In this document: in pieces, positions 34,753-41,353 of the stretch
How positions within the stretch are numbered: the first letter of the stretch is position 1
Layout of the letters: every line of letters starts with the position of its first letter
Assembly: GCA_013152205.1 (NCBI GenBank)
Contig: JAADGV010000047.1
Coordinates: 1-42,574, forward strand
Direction: 5' to 3'
DNA from: Planctomycetota bacterium
GTDB lineage: Bacteria > Planctomycetota > Planctomycetia > Pirellulales > Lacipirellulaceae
Length of the DNA: 42,574 nucleotides
Translations under genes and position numbers: made by a program
Notes under the pieces: generated by a model
Told to the model about the DNA's origin: nothing
Database searches by the model: none
What the model saw: the letters and a program-made list of their open reading frames with translations, nothing else

Positions 34753-35640
34753 CTAGCATTTGCTCCCACCATCGAGCCCGCCGGTTGCTTCAAATGCCAG
34801 TAGGGCCTCGCGAACTGGTCGGACATCGTGGACGCGTATTATCTGAACGCCTTGGACGGCGAGCGAGAGGGCTGAGCCAATGGTGGCAAAAGTTCGGTCG
34901 GCGGTGCTGTCTGCGAGGATCTTGGCCAAGAAACCCTTGCGAGAATGGCCCACTAATAGAGGACAGCCGAGGGCGTGGAAGCGGCTGCAATGGGCCATCA
35001 GCGTGAAATTGTGTTGGTGTGTTTTCCCGAAGCCGATGCCGGGGTCGAGGCAGATGCGGTCGGAGGCGATGCCCATTTCGATCAAAACATCGCGGCGCTG
35101 TTTGAGGTAGCGGTAGATATCTTCGACGACATTGTCGTAGCGAGGGTTGTCTTGCATGGTCTGGGGCGAGCCTTGCATGTGCATGGCACAAACGGCGGCC
35201 TTGGTTTCGGCGGCGAGAGCTGGCATGGCTGGGTCGCCTTCGAGGCCGGTGACGTCGTTGATGATTTCTGCCCCGGCTTCGATAGCAGCTTTAGCAACTT
35301 CGGATTTGGTGGTGTCGATCGATACCGGGAGATCAACACGGCTGGCGAGGGCTTCGACGACGGGGACGACACGGTCGAGTTCTTGTTGAGCGGTGACGGG
35401 ATCGGCATGGGGCCGAGTGCTTTCGCCGCCGATGTCGAGGATGTCTGCGCCGTCGTCGGCCAGTTGGAGGGCTTGCTGAACCGCTGCCTCGGTCGAGAAG
35501 AACTTACCGCCGTCGGAAAAACTATCGGGAGTGACGTTGACGATGCCCATGAGCAGCGGTCGCCGGTCGAACTGAAGAACCCGAGTACGGAGTTGCCAGT
35601 GGGTGGCGCGGTTGGGGGCGTGTTTATTGGTTGGGGGCAT
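34753..35640 (-). CDS. folP: Dihydropteroate synthase
   Basis: FolP joins p-aminobenzoate to dihydropterin pyrophosphate in folate synthesis and is the sulfonamide target. The 295 residues fit a TIM barrel with L-L-M-G-I-V-N-V-T-P-D-S-F-S-D-G-G, G-G-E-S-T-R-P, S-I-D-T-T-K, I-I-N-D-V-T-G, D-P-G-I-G-F-G-K-T, G-H-S-R-K-G-F and the C-terminal R-V-H-D-V. The ATG at 35640 is used; about 20 residues precede the core. Dispersed repeat B lies directly upstream, from 35644, where the ribosome site would be expected. Confidence 0.95.
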   Translation of the reverse strand: MPPTNKHAPNRATHWQLRTRVLQFDRRPLLMGIVNVTPDSFSDGGKFFSTEAAVQQALQLADDGADILDIGGESTRPHADPVTAQQELDRVVPVVEALASRVDLPVSIDTTKSEVAKAAIEAGAEIINDVTGLEGDPAMPALAAETKAAVCAMHMQGSPQTMQDNPRYDNVVEDIYRYLKQRRDVLIEMGIASDRICLDPGIGFGKTHQHNFTLMAHCSRFHALGCPLLVGHSRKGFLAKILADSTADRTFATIGSALSLAVQGVQIIRVHDVRPVREALLAFEATGGLDGGSKC

Positions 35641-36196
35641 CGGGGATGTTTGATGTTTGATTGTTGATCTGTTTATTGGCAGGCTGAGTGACGATTGTGG
35701 ACAAAACTGTGTTGGTTGGTGCTGCTATCGTAGTGTTTGGTGGGTTAGTTTTGGCAGTTATCTAGGGAAAACGCACTCAAGTGGACAAAATTGAAGGGAA
35801 AGGGCGGAAATTGGAGGGTGGAAGGGAGAAATATTGTCCATTTGGGCGCGATCAATGACGAAATCTGAATGACGAATGACGAAAAAACTGGTCGCTAACG
35901 GCTAAAAGCTAATCGCTATTCTCCCTGAAGTGGTGGCCCAATTTCAACTGTATAATTTGGCTGGGGAATGGTTTCTCGCAGAGACGGCAGAGACAGCAGA
36001 GTTTTGTATGACGGGATTTACAGGATGGGCGGGATTGATTCCATGTGCCGCGATCCTGTAAATCCTATCGAAAAAATCTCGGTGGCAGTTGGAGTTTCGT
36101 AGATTCTGGTCAGTTGAACCACGACGGCACGACGAAAGGAAAGTAGGGGCCGCTGTGCGGACCTTACTTGGTTGTCACTTTGCGCACCCACGCACT
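35641..36196. repeat. Gap with dispersed repeats A, B and block 9
   Basis: Three elements can be seen. Repeat B copy 2 is at 35644-35670. Repeat A copy 1 (35859-35967) contains CTGGTCGCTAACGGCTAAAA and GAAGTGGTGGCCCAATTTCA and recurs at 37060-37175. Block 9 (35974-36085) has CTCGCAGAGACGGCAGAGAC, then an inverted pair GGGATTTACAGGAT (36013-36026) and GATCCTGTAAATCC (36052-36065). No coding sequence was found. Confidence 0.7.
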
Positions 36197-36973
36197 TTAT
36201 TTCGGAGCGACAAAGCGCCACGGGACATAGCGATCTTTTTCCGTAGCTGGATCTCGTGCTGGCATGTGCCTCCCGCTCATTCCCCAACCTGCGGTTGCTC
36301 TGAATTCACGAATTCGTTGTGAGCCACGGCTTGATCCCTCGAATAAGAATTGCAAGTATCCGATGAAGGACTTATTGTCGCGAAAGAATTCGGGCTGCTC
36401 CTTCACGATTAAGAACGCCAGTGCTTCCTCATCACTGGCCCAGGCAACGTCGGTTCTCTTGGTATAAGCAGTTAGGCGTTTTTGATAGTTCAAACGTTCT
36501 CGGTGTGGAATCGCAACTATTCCAGAAAAAGTGCGTTTCCCGACATTTCGATCCTGGGCCGAGTCATGCCGAAGTGCCTGCCACGAAGACCAATGCTTGC
36601 TATCGGGGCTGTGTCGCACATAAACCTGTCCTGGATACGGTGTGCTTGTTTGGCCATTGGGAAGCTTAAACGAACTTGGAGCAGGATCGATAACCACTTG
36701 GACTCCCGTTTGTGTGAGCGGCCGCCACGAAAATCCCACGGGCATGGGCTTGGTTTCTATCCAGGAATCGAATGATGAACTATTTTCTCCATCCCATCCC
36801 AAACCGTCTTTTGTAATGTCGAGTCGATCATGCGGCGACCACTTTGCCTTTGCTGTTGCATCTTCTTGATTGGTGAAATTGATGACGAGAGTATCGCTCC
36901 CGTTCATAGATGCCTCGCACCGACTAGGAACGAGCAGAAACAATGCTGTGAATAGCCAAATCACTCGGACCAT
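36197..36973 (-). CDS. Secreted protein of unknown function
   Basis: The protein has 258 residues. The N-terminus has a clear signal peptide (hydrophobic I-W-L-F-T-A-L-F-L-L-V-P, then a small-residue end near C-E-A-S). A strong AGGAGG stands six bases before the ATG. The body is rich in Trp, Ser and Asp with segments such as L-D-I-T-K-D-G-L-G-W-D and G-Q-V-Y-V-R-H-S-P-D-S-K-H-W-S-S-W-Q, which looks like an extracellular beta-sandwich or sialidase-type blade; this is a guess from pattern. No family is assigned. Confidence 0.7.
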   Translation of the reverse strand: MVRVIWLFTALFLLVPSRCEASMNGSDTLVINFTNQEDATAKAKWSPHDRLDITKDGLGWDGENSSSFDSWIETKPMPVGFSWRPLTQTGVQVVIDPAPSSFKLPNGQTSTPYPGQVYVRHSPDSKHWSSWQALRHDSAQDRNVGKRTFSGIVAIPHRERLNYQKRLTAYTKRTDVAWASDEEALAFLIVKEQPEFFRDNKSFIGYLQFLFEGSSRGSQRIREFRATAGWGMSGRHMPARDPATEKDRYVPWRFVAPK

Positions 36974-37697
36974 GAAAACCTCCTGAATGGAATACGCAGA
37001 AAATGGGGTGGGTGTGTTGCGCTTCGCTTTGGGGTTAGGGATTGGGGGCTGGGGAATTTCGAAATCCGAATGACGAATTTCGAATGGCGAAAAAACTGGT
37101 CGCTAGCGGCTAAAAGCTAATCGCTATTGTCCCAGAAGTGGTGGCCTAATTTCAACAGTAAAATTTGGCCGGGGGAGGGGGGATGTTTGATGTGGGATTT
37201 TTGATTGTTGATCTTGGGGGGGGGGATGCGGTAGGGACGTGGCAACCATAGCCCGGTCATCCTGGCCGGAAACTCCAAAACACCCGGCGCGGCAAAGACG
37301 CAAACAAAAAAAGGGGACCGCTAATCAGCGCTAATACACGCTATTGATGTATGCGATAGAAACTTTACTTACTCCAAGCATTCACTCGCTAAATCCGGCA
37401 CTCCCGTTGGTCGGCCTGTCGCTTTCCTGGCGCACACCTCAATAATAGATGAACCAAATGCGAAAAACAGACATGCGATTAGCGATTATCAGTGTTGATT
37501 AGCGGTTCGTTTCTTTCAAAAAAGTGTGTCAAGAAAACAAGCTTTTACGGGTTTGTCTTGTAGTGTTTTGTGTGTAACACTTGCCGCATTCAGTCCAATA
37601 GTCGAGGTGGTTTGGCAAAATTTGCCCTCTCGCCCAAGTTGCTGTACATTGCTGACATGCTTACCCCAGAGCGTCCAGTACGTATTTGACGGACGTC
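36974..37697. repeat. Repeat-filled gap left of the cassette array
   Basis: It contains repeat A copy 2 (37060-37175), repeat B copy 3 (37182-37220) and block 10 (37284-37560). Block 10 is a second copy of block 1 (2290-2545): CCGCTAATCAGCGCTAATAC pairs with ATTATCAGTGTTGATTAGCG, and the tail with GTGTCAAGAAAACAAGCTTT is shared. Block 10 has about 95 extra bases (37343-37440) in its loop. The sequence from 37560 to 37697 shows no repeat. Confidence 0.75.
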
Positions 37698-37716
37698 GTT
37701 ATAATTATAGTTATGT
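37698..37716 (+). other. Possible left boundary core site of the cassette array
   Basis: Two core-like heptamers are adjacent, GTTATAA (37698-37704) and GTTATGT (37710-37716). The second equals the right-hand core of attC4 and attC6. This would be the place for an attI site or the end of a lost attC before the first cassette. No palindromic arms are present to its left, as expected for attI, but a TATAAT (37700-37705) overlaps and the evidence is thin. Confidence 0.35.
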
Positions 37717-37738
37717 TGCTAAGCCCCACCCATACAAT

Positions 37739-38203
37739 ATGCGCCGCAAACGCCTGAAACACTGTGCTGACACGCTCTGCCACATGTTCTGTGGATGGCG
37801 GCTCGTCAATTCGTACACCGACATTGAATCGCTCGGTTCCGGCACGCTCGAAATTGACGCCCTGAGCGGAAGCTCCAAGTTCGCCGACCAGCCAACGAAA
37901 CAACTTGCAATCGCAGGCGAACTTCGTGCTTGGCTAATCGAAGATTGCGATACAAACCAAATACCGATTGACCAAATTCACGCCGCAAAGCTCACGGCGA
38001 CCCTCGACTTCTCCAAAACAGACTGGAAACAACGAAAATCACGTGACCACTGGTTCGATCACAAAGGCGCCGAAATCGTATGGCGTCAAATCAATCGTTG
38101 TGTGATACAATGCAACTCGATAGTCAAAACTGATGAATGTGAATACCGTTCGCAATATCAAGACGTTGAAGAATGGCCGGAGGGATTTCCGGGCACGCGT
38201 TGA
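37739..38203 (+). CDS. Cassette gene 1, protein of unknown function
   Basis: The protein has 154 residues from the ATG at 37739. The frame extends left to 37526, but that part is encoded by a dispersed repeat and is rejected. The sequence begins M-R-R-K-R-L-K-H-C-A-D-T-L-C-H-M-F-C-G-W-R-L-V-N-S-Y and has an acidic C-terminus with D-V-E-E-W-P. There is no signal peptide. It looks like a small soluble mixed alpha/beta protein. I do not recognise a named family. It is followed by attC1, so gene plus attC form the first cassette. Confidence 0.6.
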   Translation: MRRKRLKHCADTLCHMFCGWRLVNSYTDIESLGSGTLEIDALSGSSKFADQPTKQLAIAGELRAWLIEDCDTNQIPIDQIHAAKLTATLDFSKTDWKQRKSRDHWFDHKGAEIVWRQINRCVIQCNSIVKTDECEYRSQYQDVEEWPEGFPGTR

Positions 38204-38227
38204 CGGATAGCGACCGTTTCCCACTTC

Positions 38228-38322
38228 GTGCAACAAAACAAAAAGATGCACCCGAGCGGCGAAGTCGGGCGTTTTGAAATGGAGAATCTCTCATCGCCGT
38301 CGGGTGATTTTTGTCGTTATGC
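38228..38322 (+). other. attC1 recombination site
   Basis: The left core region is GTGCAAC (38228-38234) and the right core is GTTATGC (38316-38322). Inner arms CACCCGA-G-CGGCGA (38249-38262) and TCGCCG-TCGGGTG (38294-38306) pair completely except for one extra G, the extrahelical base expected in attC. The loop is about 30 bases. The sequence from 38241 to 38320 is about 91 percent identical to attC2 by direct count (seven differences in about 80). Confidence 0.8.
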
Positions 38323-38341
38323 CACAAGCGATTCACCTGTC

Positions 38342-38830
38342 ATGAATTCCAATGACTCACATGCCTCGATGCCCAAAATCGATCACGCAAAATTCGCTGC
38401 CCTGATTCATCGCCTCTATGATGTTGTCTCCGAACTGGAGCAGATGTTTCCGGGTCGGCCGTTCACACCCGACGGGCATATGGTAGGCAGCATTGGTGAA
38501 TGCCTTGTTGCGGATGCATTTGACCTTACGCTAATGCCCCCCTCGAACACTGGCTTCGACGCTCAAGACCCACATGGAAACCAAATCGAAATAAAGGCAA
38601 CGCAAGCGGCTCGCGTTGCATTCCGAAGTTGCCCGCAACACACAATCATTATTCGCATCCACAAAGATGGTACATTCGAGACATGCTACAATGGCCCCGG
38701 TCAACTGATTTGGGACACGTTCAAAGACAAAACTCGCCCTTCAAATGGTCAGTATTCGATCGCGCTTAGTCGCGTTCGGGAGCTGAATGACACGGTTCCA
38801 GACGATCAACGCGTAAAAGGTGTGGCATAA
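38342..38830 (+). CDS. Cassette gene 2, DUF6998-like protein
   Basis: The protein has 162 residues from the ATG at 38342. The frame opens at 38228, but that part is attC1. The pattern L-I-H-R-L-Y-D-V-V-S-E-L-E-Q-M-F-P-G-R-P-F-T-P-D-G-H-M-V-G-S-I-G-E-C-L-V-A-D-A-F and then D-P-H-G-N-Q-I-E-I-K-A-T-Q fits DUF6998, from memory. The spacing E...D-A...E-I-K resembles a restriction-endonuclease-like fold (E, D, ExK), so nuclease activity is possible. Its stop codon TAA lies inside the left core of attC2, a common cassette arrangement. Confidence 0.7.
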   Translation: MNSNDSHASMPKIDHAKFAALIHRLYDVVSELEQMFPGRPFTPDGHMVGSIGECLVADAFDLTLMPPSNTGFDAQDPHGNQIEIKATQAARVAFRSCPQHTIIIRIHKDGTFETCYNGPGQLIWDTFKDKTRPSNGQYSIALSRVRELNDTVPDDQRVKGVA

Positions 38831-38914
38831 CAAAAAGATGCGCCGGAGCGGCAAAGTCGGGCGTTTTCAAATGGACAATCTCTCGTCGCCGCCGGGTGAT
38901 TTTTGTCGTTATCT
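38825..38914 (+). other. attC2 recombination site
   Basis: Left core GCATAAC (38825-38831) and right core GTTATCT (38908-38914). Inner arms are GCCGG-A-GCGGC (38842-38852) and GCCG-CCGGGTG (about 38888-38898), again with one unpaired base. It is nearly the same sequence as attC1. The stop codon of cassette gene 2 overlaps its left core. Confidence 0.82.
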
Positions 38915-38929
38915 GACCCGGTGTTCAGC

Positions 38930-39379
38930 ATGAAGTACACGACTCGAAGTCTTCTGATCCTCACGGCGATCGTTGCGATAGTTTTGACTGTTGCGATTCG
39001 GCTCCCCTCACTGGTCGCATTCATTGTCTGTACGGCGCCACTTGTAATATTCCTTCGCTATCGGGGTACTCTTTGGGCGCGCAGTCGATGGCACTACTTT
39101 GCCTCCGCTGCCCTTGCTTTCACGCTCGCCTACGTCGCCTCAATTGGCCCATGGAATCTATTGGTGTCTCCCACGGAGTCAGATCCCAATCATCCTTGGA
39201 CTAAAGCCATGGTTTCGTCAGCTAAAGTTGTCTACGCTCCAATTATCTCCCCCAAATTCATGGATGGCCTCGAACTTGTTGGCCTGAAACGCCATTATCA
39301 GTCATACCACAATGACTGGTACAGATACGGCATTTGGGCAGTTGGGCTCGTTCATGCCAGTGAATCCACTCCTGAATGA
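38930..39379 (+). CDS. Cassette gene 3, small membrane protein
   Basis: The protein has 149 residues from the ATG at 38930, 16 bases after attC2. Three hydrophobic helices are likely near residues 7-24, 26-43 and 55-75, followed by a C-terminal polar part of about 70 residues with H-Y-Q-S-Y-H-N-D-W-Y-R-Y-G-I-W. No family is recognised. An upstream frame (from 38903) lies in attC2 and is rejected. Confidence 0.6.
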   Translation: MKYTTRSLLILTAIVAIVLTVAIRLPSLVAFIVCTAPLVIFLRYRGTLWARSRWHYFASAALAFTLAYVASIGPWNLLVSPTESDPNHPWTKAMVSSAKVVYAPIISPKFMDGLELVGLKRHYQSYHNDWYRYGIWAVGLVHASESTPE

Positions 39380-39419
39380 GGTGCTTCACGCCAATCGCCG
39401 AGAAGCAACACCAGACGGC

Positions 39420-39493
39420 GGATAACTATCGGATGCAGCGGGCCGGTTTGCTTGCGAATCAACTCACCGCCCGCTGTTCCAAACCACATTATG
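39420..39493 (+). other. attC3, degenerate recombination site
   Basis: Left core GGATAAC (39420-39426). Inner arms CAGCGGGC (39436-39443) and GCCCGCTG (39469-39476) are perfect. The right core should be GTTATCC but reads ATTATGT (39488-39494), so the G at the crossover point is missing. The site may be inactive, which would lock cassettes 3 and 4 together. Confidence 0.6.
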
Positions 39494-39661
39494 TTCATCG
39501 AAGAAAAATTGACGGCGATGTTGCTCTGCCCCGTCCACAAACTGCTGGGATAACCTCTGATGTCAAGTGACCGCTAGGTATTCAAGGCTCACACCGTGGT
39601 GTAGAATTGAACATGTAGCTTATTTGACTGTCCGCTTTTTGTTTTCGAGGTCAATTGCAGA

Positions 39662-39901
39662 ATGCCGACTATTCCGGGGATCTCCGGGCCGTACCGATTA
39701 TTCTTTTACAGCTTCGATTGCAACGAACCAAAGCATATTCATGTGCGACGTGAGCGATCGACTTGCAAGTTTTGGCTTGAGCCTGTGACTCTCGCCACAA
39801 GCAGCGGATTCAAAGCAAATGAACTCAGCCGTATTCGAAAGTTAATCCTCGACAATTTGAATCGCATTATGGAGGCCTGGGATGAACACTGTGGTGAGTA
39901 G
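39662..39901 (+). CDS. Cassette gene 4a, DUF4160 protein
   Basis: The protein has 79 residues. M-P-T-I-P-G-I-S-G-P-Y-R-L-F-F-Y-S-F-D-C-N-E-P-K-H-I-H-V and the later A-K/C-K-F-W-L-E-P-V, then N-E-L-S-R-I-R-K-L-I, match the DUF4160 family well. DUF4160 genes usually pair with a DUF2442 gene, and the pair is suspected to be a toxin-antitoxin system. Here the next gene is exactly that and overlaps by 20 bases. The usual H-x-H-V metal-like motif is present as H-I-H-V. Confidence 0.88.
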   Translation: MPTIPGISGPYRLFFYSFDCNEPKHIHVRRERSTCKFWLEPVTLATSSGFKANELSRIRKLILDNLNRIMEAWDEHCGE

Positions 39902-40178
39902 TGAGCCGCGTATGATGGCGATGAAAGTCACGGAAGATTTAATCATCGCAGAGCTTGAAGATGGACGTATTATTAGCGTCCCGCTCGCATGGTCTTGGCG
40001 CCTATCTGAGGCAAGCCCTGAGCAACGCAATAGTTTTGAAATCATTGGTAACGGAGAGGGAGCTCATTGGCCTGATATTGATGAAGACATCAGTGTCCGA
40101 GGAATGATATTTGGCATGCCTGCTCGTCCTCCCAAGAAACAGGTAGCCACGTCGCAGCCGGGCATAACAAAACGCTGA
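39882..40178 (+). CDS. Cassette gene 4b, DUF2442 protein
   Basis: The protein has 98 residues. The core V-T-E-D-L-I-I-A-E-L-E-D-G-R-I-I-S-V-P-L-A-W-S-W-R-L, then F-E-I-I-G-N-G-E-G-A-H-W-P-D-I-D-E-D-I-S-V-R-G-M-I-F-G, is the DUF2442 pattern. It overlaps the DUF4160 gene. The first ten residues may be untranslated; the ATG at 39912 is an alternative start. The C-terminus ends just inside the left core of attC4. Confidence 0.88.
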   Translation: MNTVVSSEPRMMAMKVTEDLIIAELEDGRIISVPLAWSWRLSEASPEQRNSFEIIGNGEGAHWPDIDEDISVRGMIFGMPARPPKKQVATSQPGITKR

Positions 40179-40250
40179 ACCTGACCGCGAATAAGCTTGC
40201 CAATTTAATCAACGTCGTTCGCCGCGACCTGGTGACCTCAAACGTTATGT
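40162..40250 (+). other. attC4 recombination site
   Basis: Left core GCATAAC (40162-40168) and right core GTTATGT (40244-40250) are nearly complementary. Inner arms are weak: only GCGAA/TTCGC (40187-40191, 40217-40221) pair well, though the CTGGTGACC before the right core keeps the shape of the other sites. Position and spacing (89 bases) agree with the set. Confidence 0.6.
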
Positions 40251-40331
40251 GGCAGGTCCATGTAGCGATCCAATGGAAGCTGATTACTTTGACCATCCCC
40301 GTCGCTTTCCCAAGAATGCTGTTGGTCCATT

Positions 40332-40462
40332 CTACACTACAGCAAGTAGGGTGCGTGGTCGTTGAAAAAACGGTGCGTTTGACCTCGGATTCAAAGTTAG
40401 TGTAGTGTAGACGCATTACTCCCCTGTAACGCACCAAATTAGGCGGCGACCACGCACCCTAC
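40332..40462. repeat. Interleaved inverted repeats inside cassette 5
   Basis: Three exact pairs: CTACACTAC (40332-40340) with GTAGTGTAG (40402-40410); GTAGGGTGCGTGGTCG (40346-40361) with CGACCACGCACCCTAC (40447-40462); GGTGCGTT (40372-40379) with AACGCACC (40428-40435). The first pair crosses the second, so the two cannot form together in a plain hairpin. It ends about 30 bases before the small membrane-protein gene. Confidence 0.7.
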
Positions 40463-40494
40463 GTACTCTTTTCTAGTTGATAAGGAGTTTGACA

Positions 40495-40770
40495 ATGAAC
40501 ATAGATAGCTTCGTGGTGCTCGCACAACGTGGCGCGGATAGCCCGGCCAACCAATGGCTAAATGAGCATCCGCATGTGCTTGGCCTCATCGCACTACTGA
40601 TTGGTGCCGCTCTTGCGGGTTCGGGCGTATACGAACTGAGGAAAGGTATCGCACACGACAAGTTCGGCAACGAGATTCGTGGCGGGATGGGCAAAGTTGC
40701 GTCGATTTTCCGAGTCGTTTTCGGTGTGGCAGCTTGCGGATTTGGCTTGTACAAGATTGTGGCTGGATAA
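40495..40770 (+). CDS. Cassette gene 5a, small membrane protein
   Basis: The protein has 91 residues. AAGGAG at 40482-40487 stands seven bases before the ATG, so the TTG at 40477 is not used. A central helix (L-G-L-I-A-L-L-I-G-A-A-L-A-G-S-G-V) and a C-terminal one (I-F-R-V-V-F-G-V-A-A-C-G-F-G-L-Y) are separated by a basic loop, giving a hairpin in the membrane. No family is recognised. Small holin-like or immunity roles are conceivable but unsupported. Confidence 0.65.
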   Translation: MNIDSFVVLAQRGADSPANQWLNEHPHVLGLIALLIGAALAGSGVYELRKGIAHDKFGNEIRGGMGKVASIFRVVFGVAACGFGLYKIVAG

Positions 40771-40776
40771 TGGAGA

Positions 40777-41106
40777 ATGTGTTCGATCGGCGGTGGCCCG
40801 GCTGCCGCAGCAGAACGACTGGCTGTAATTGACGCGGTTCCGTTGCTGGAGGCACCTACCGAGGCAAAAACGCTAGCGGATGCTTTGCTTGTTGGCCACG
40901 CTGTACCAAGATCCGAACCTCGTGACGCAACACACATAGCGATTGCAGCTGTGAATGGCATAGATTTGTTGTCGACGTGGAATTTTAAGCATATACTGAA
41001 TCCTACGACCCAACATCTGATTGATGCTATCTGTCGCGATTCTGGTTACGAACCCGCAACGATTTGCACACCCGAGCAACTACTTGAGGCCTATGATGAT
41101 TCTTGA
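40777..41106 (+). pseudogene. 5'-truncated PIN-domain (VapC-like) gene
   Basis: The 109 residues correspond to the C-terminal two thirds of a PIN-like protein: A-A-A-A-E-R-L, P-L-L-E-A-P-T-E-A-K-T-L-A-D-A-L-L, A-T-H-I-A-I-A-A-V-N-G-I-D-L-L-S-T-W-N-F-K-H-I and the tail Y-E-P-A-T-I-C-T-P-E-Q-L-L-E-A. The N-terminal third, with the first catalytic Asp, is missing; the upstream stop of gene 5a lies three codons before the ATG. The ATG appears accidental. A deletion seems to have joined this remnant to gene 5a. The following antitoxin-like gene is intact. Confidence 0.7.
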
Positions 41107-41293
41107 TCCCACCACCGAGATCAAACAGATCCGCCACCAATTAGGGGCGGATGATGATTTTGACCTAGATCGCATCTTTGACCATCTCCTACGACGCCAA
41201 GCCGAATCGGGTCGTAATTACGTTCGGCGGCCTGGACGCAAGCCGACGGATAACAAGGCGTTGCACCGGAGCGGCGGGTCAAGTCGGTTTTGA
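41093..41293 (+). CDS. Cassette gene 5c, antitoxin-like protein
   Basis: The protein has 66 residues from the ATG at 41093, overlapping the PIN remnant by 14 bases. It starts M-M-I-L-D-P-T-T-E-I-K-Q-I-R-H-Q-L and continues D-F-D-L-D-R-I-F-D-H-L-L-R-R-Q. Small proteins of this pattern follow PIN-like toxins, from memory. The last 15 residues, from D-N-K-A-L-H-R-S-G-G, are encoded by attC5. As the toxin is broken, the antitoxin has no known local partner. Confidence 0.65.
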   Translation: MMILDPTTEIKQIRHQLGADDDFDLDRIFDHLLRRQAESGRNYVRRPGRKPTDNKALHRSGGSSRF

Positions 41294-41338
41294 ATTCAAT
41301 AGTCGTTCGCCGCCGCCCGGTGAACTTGGTCGTTCTGT
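41248..41338 (+). other. attC5 recombination site
   Basis: Left core GGATAAC (41248-41254) and a right core region GTTCTGT (41332-41338). Inner arms CACCGG-A-GCGGCG (41264-41276) and CGCCGC-CCGGTG (41310-41321) match perfectly around one unpaired A, the best attC fold of the set. The end of the antitoxin-like gene is encoded in its left half. Confidence 0.78.
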
Positions 41339-41353
41339 GCATAGAAAGAGAAG

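Noticed and set aside
37526..37738. N-terminal extension of cassette gene 1, starting M-S-R-K-Q-A-F-T-G-L-S
   Set aside because: The same peptide start is read from block 1 at 2459. It is coded by a dispersed repeat and has no ribosome site.
36974..37738. Search for an integron integrase or its remnant left of the array
   Set aside because: No frame on either strand shows tyrosine recombinase motifs (R...H-x-x-R...Y); the region is filled by repeats.
39545..39552. GGGATAAC resembling a left attC core
   Set aside because: No complementary inner arm or right core follows at the proper distance before the DUF4160 gene.
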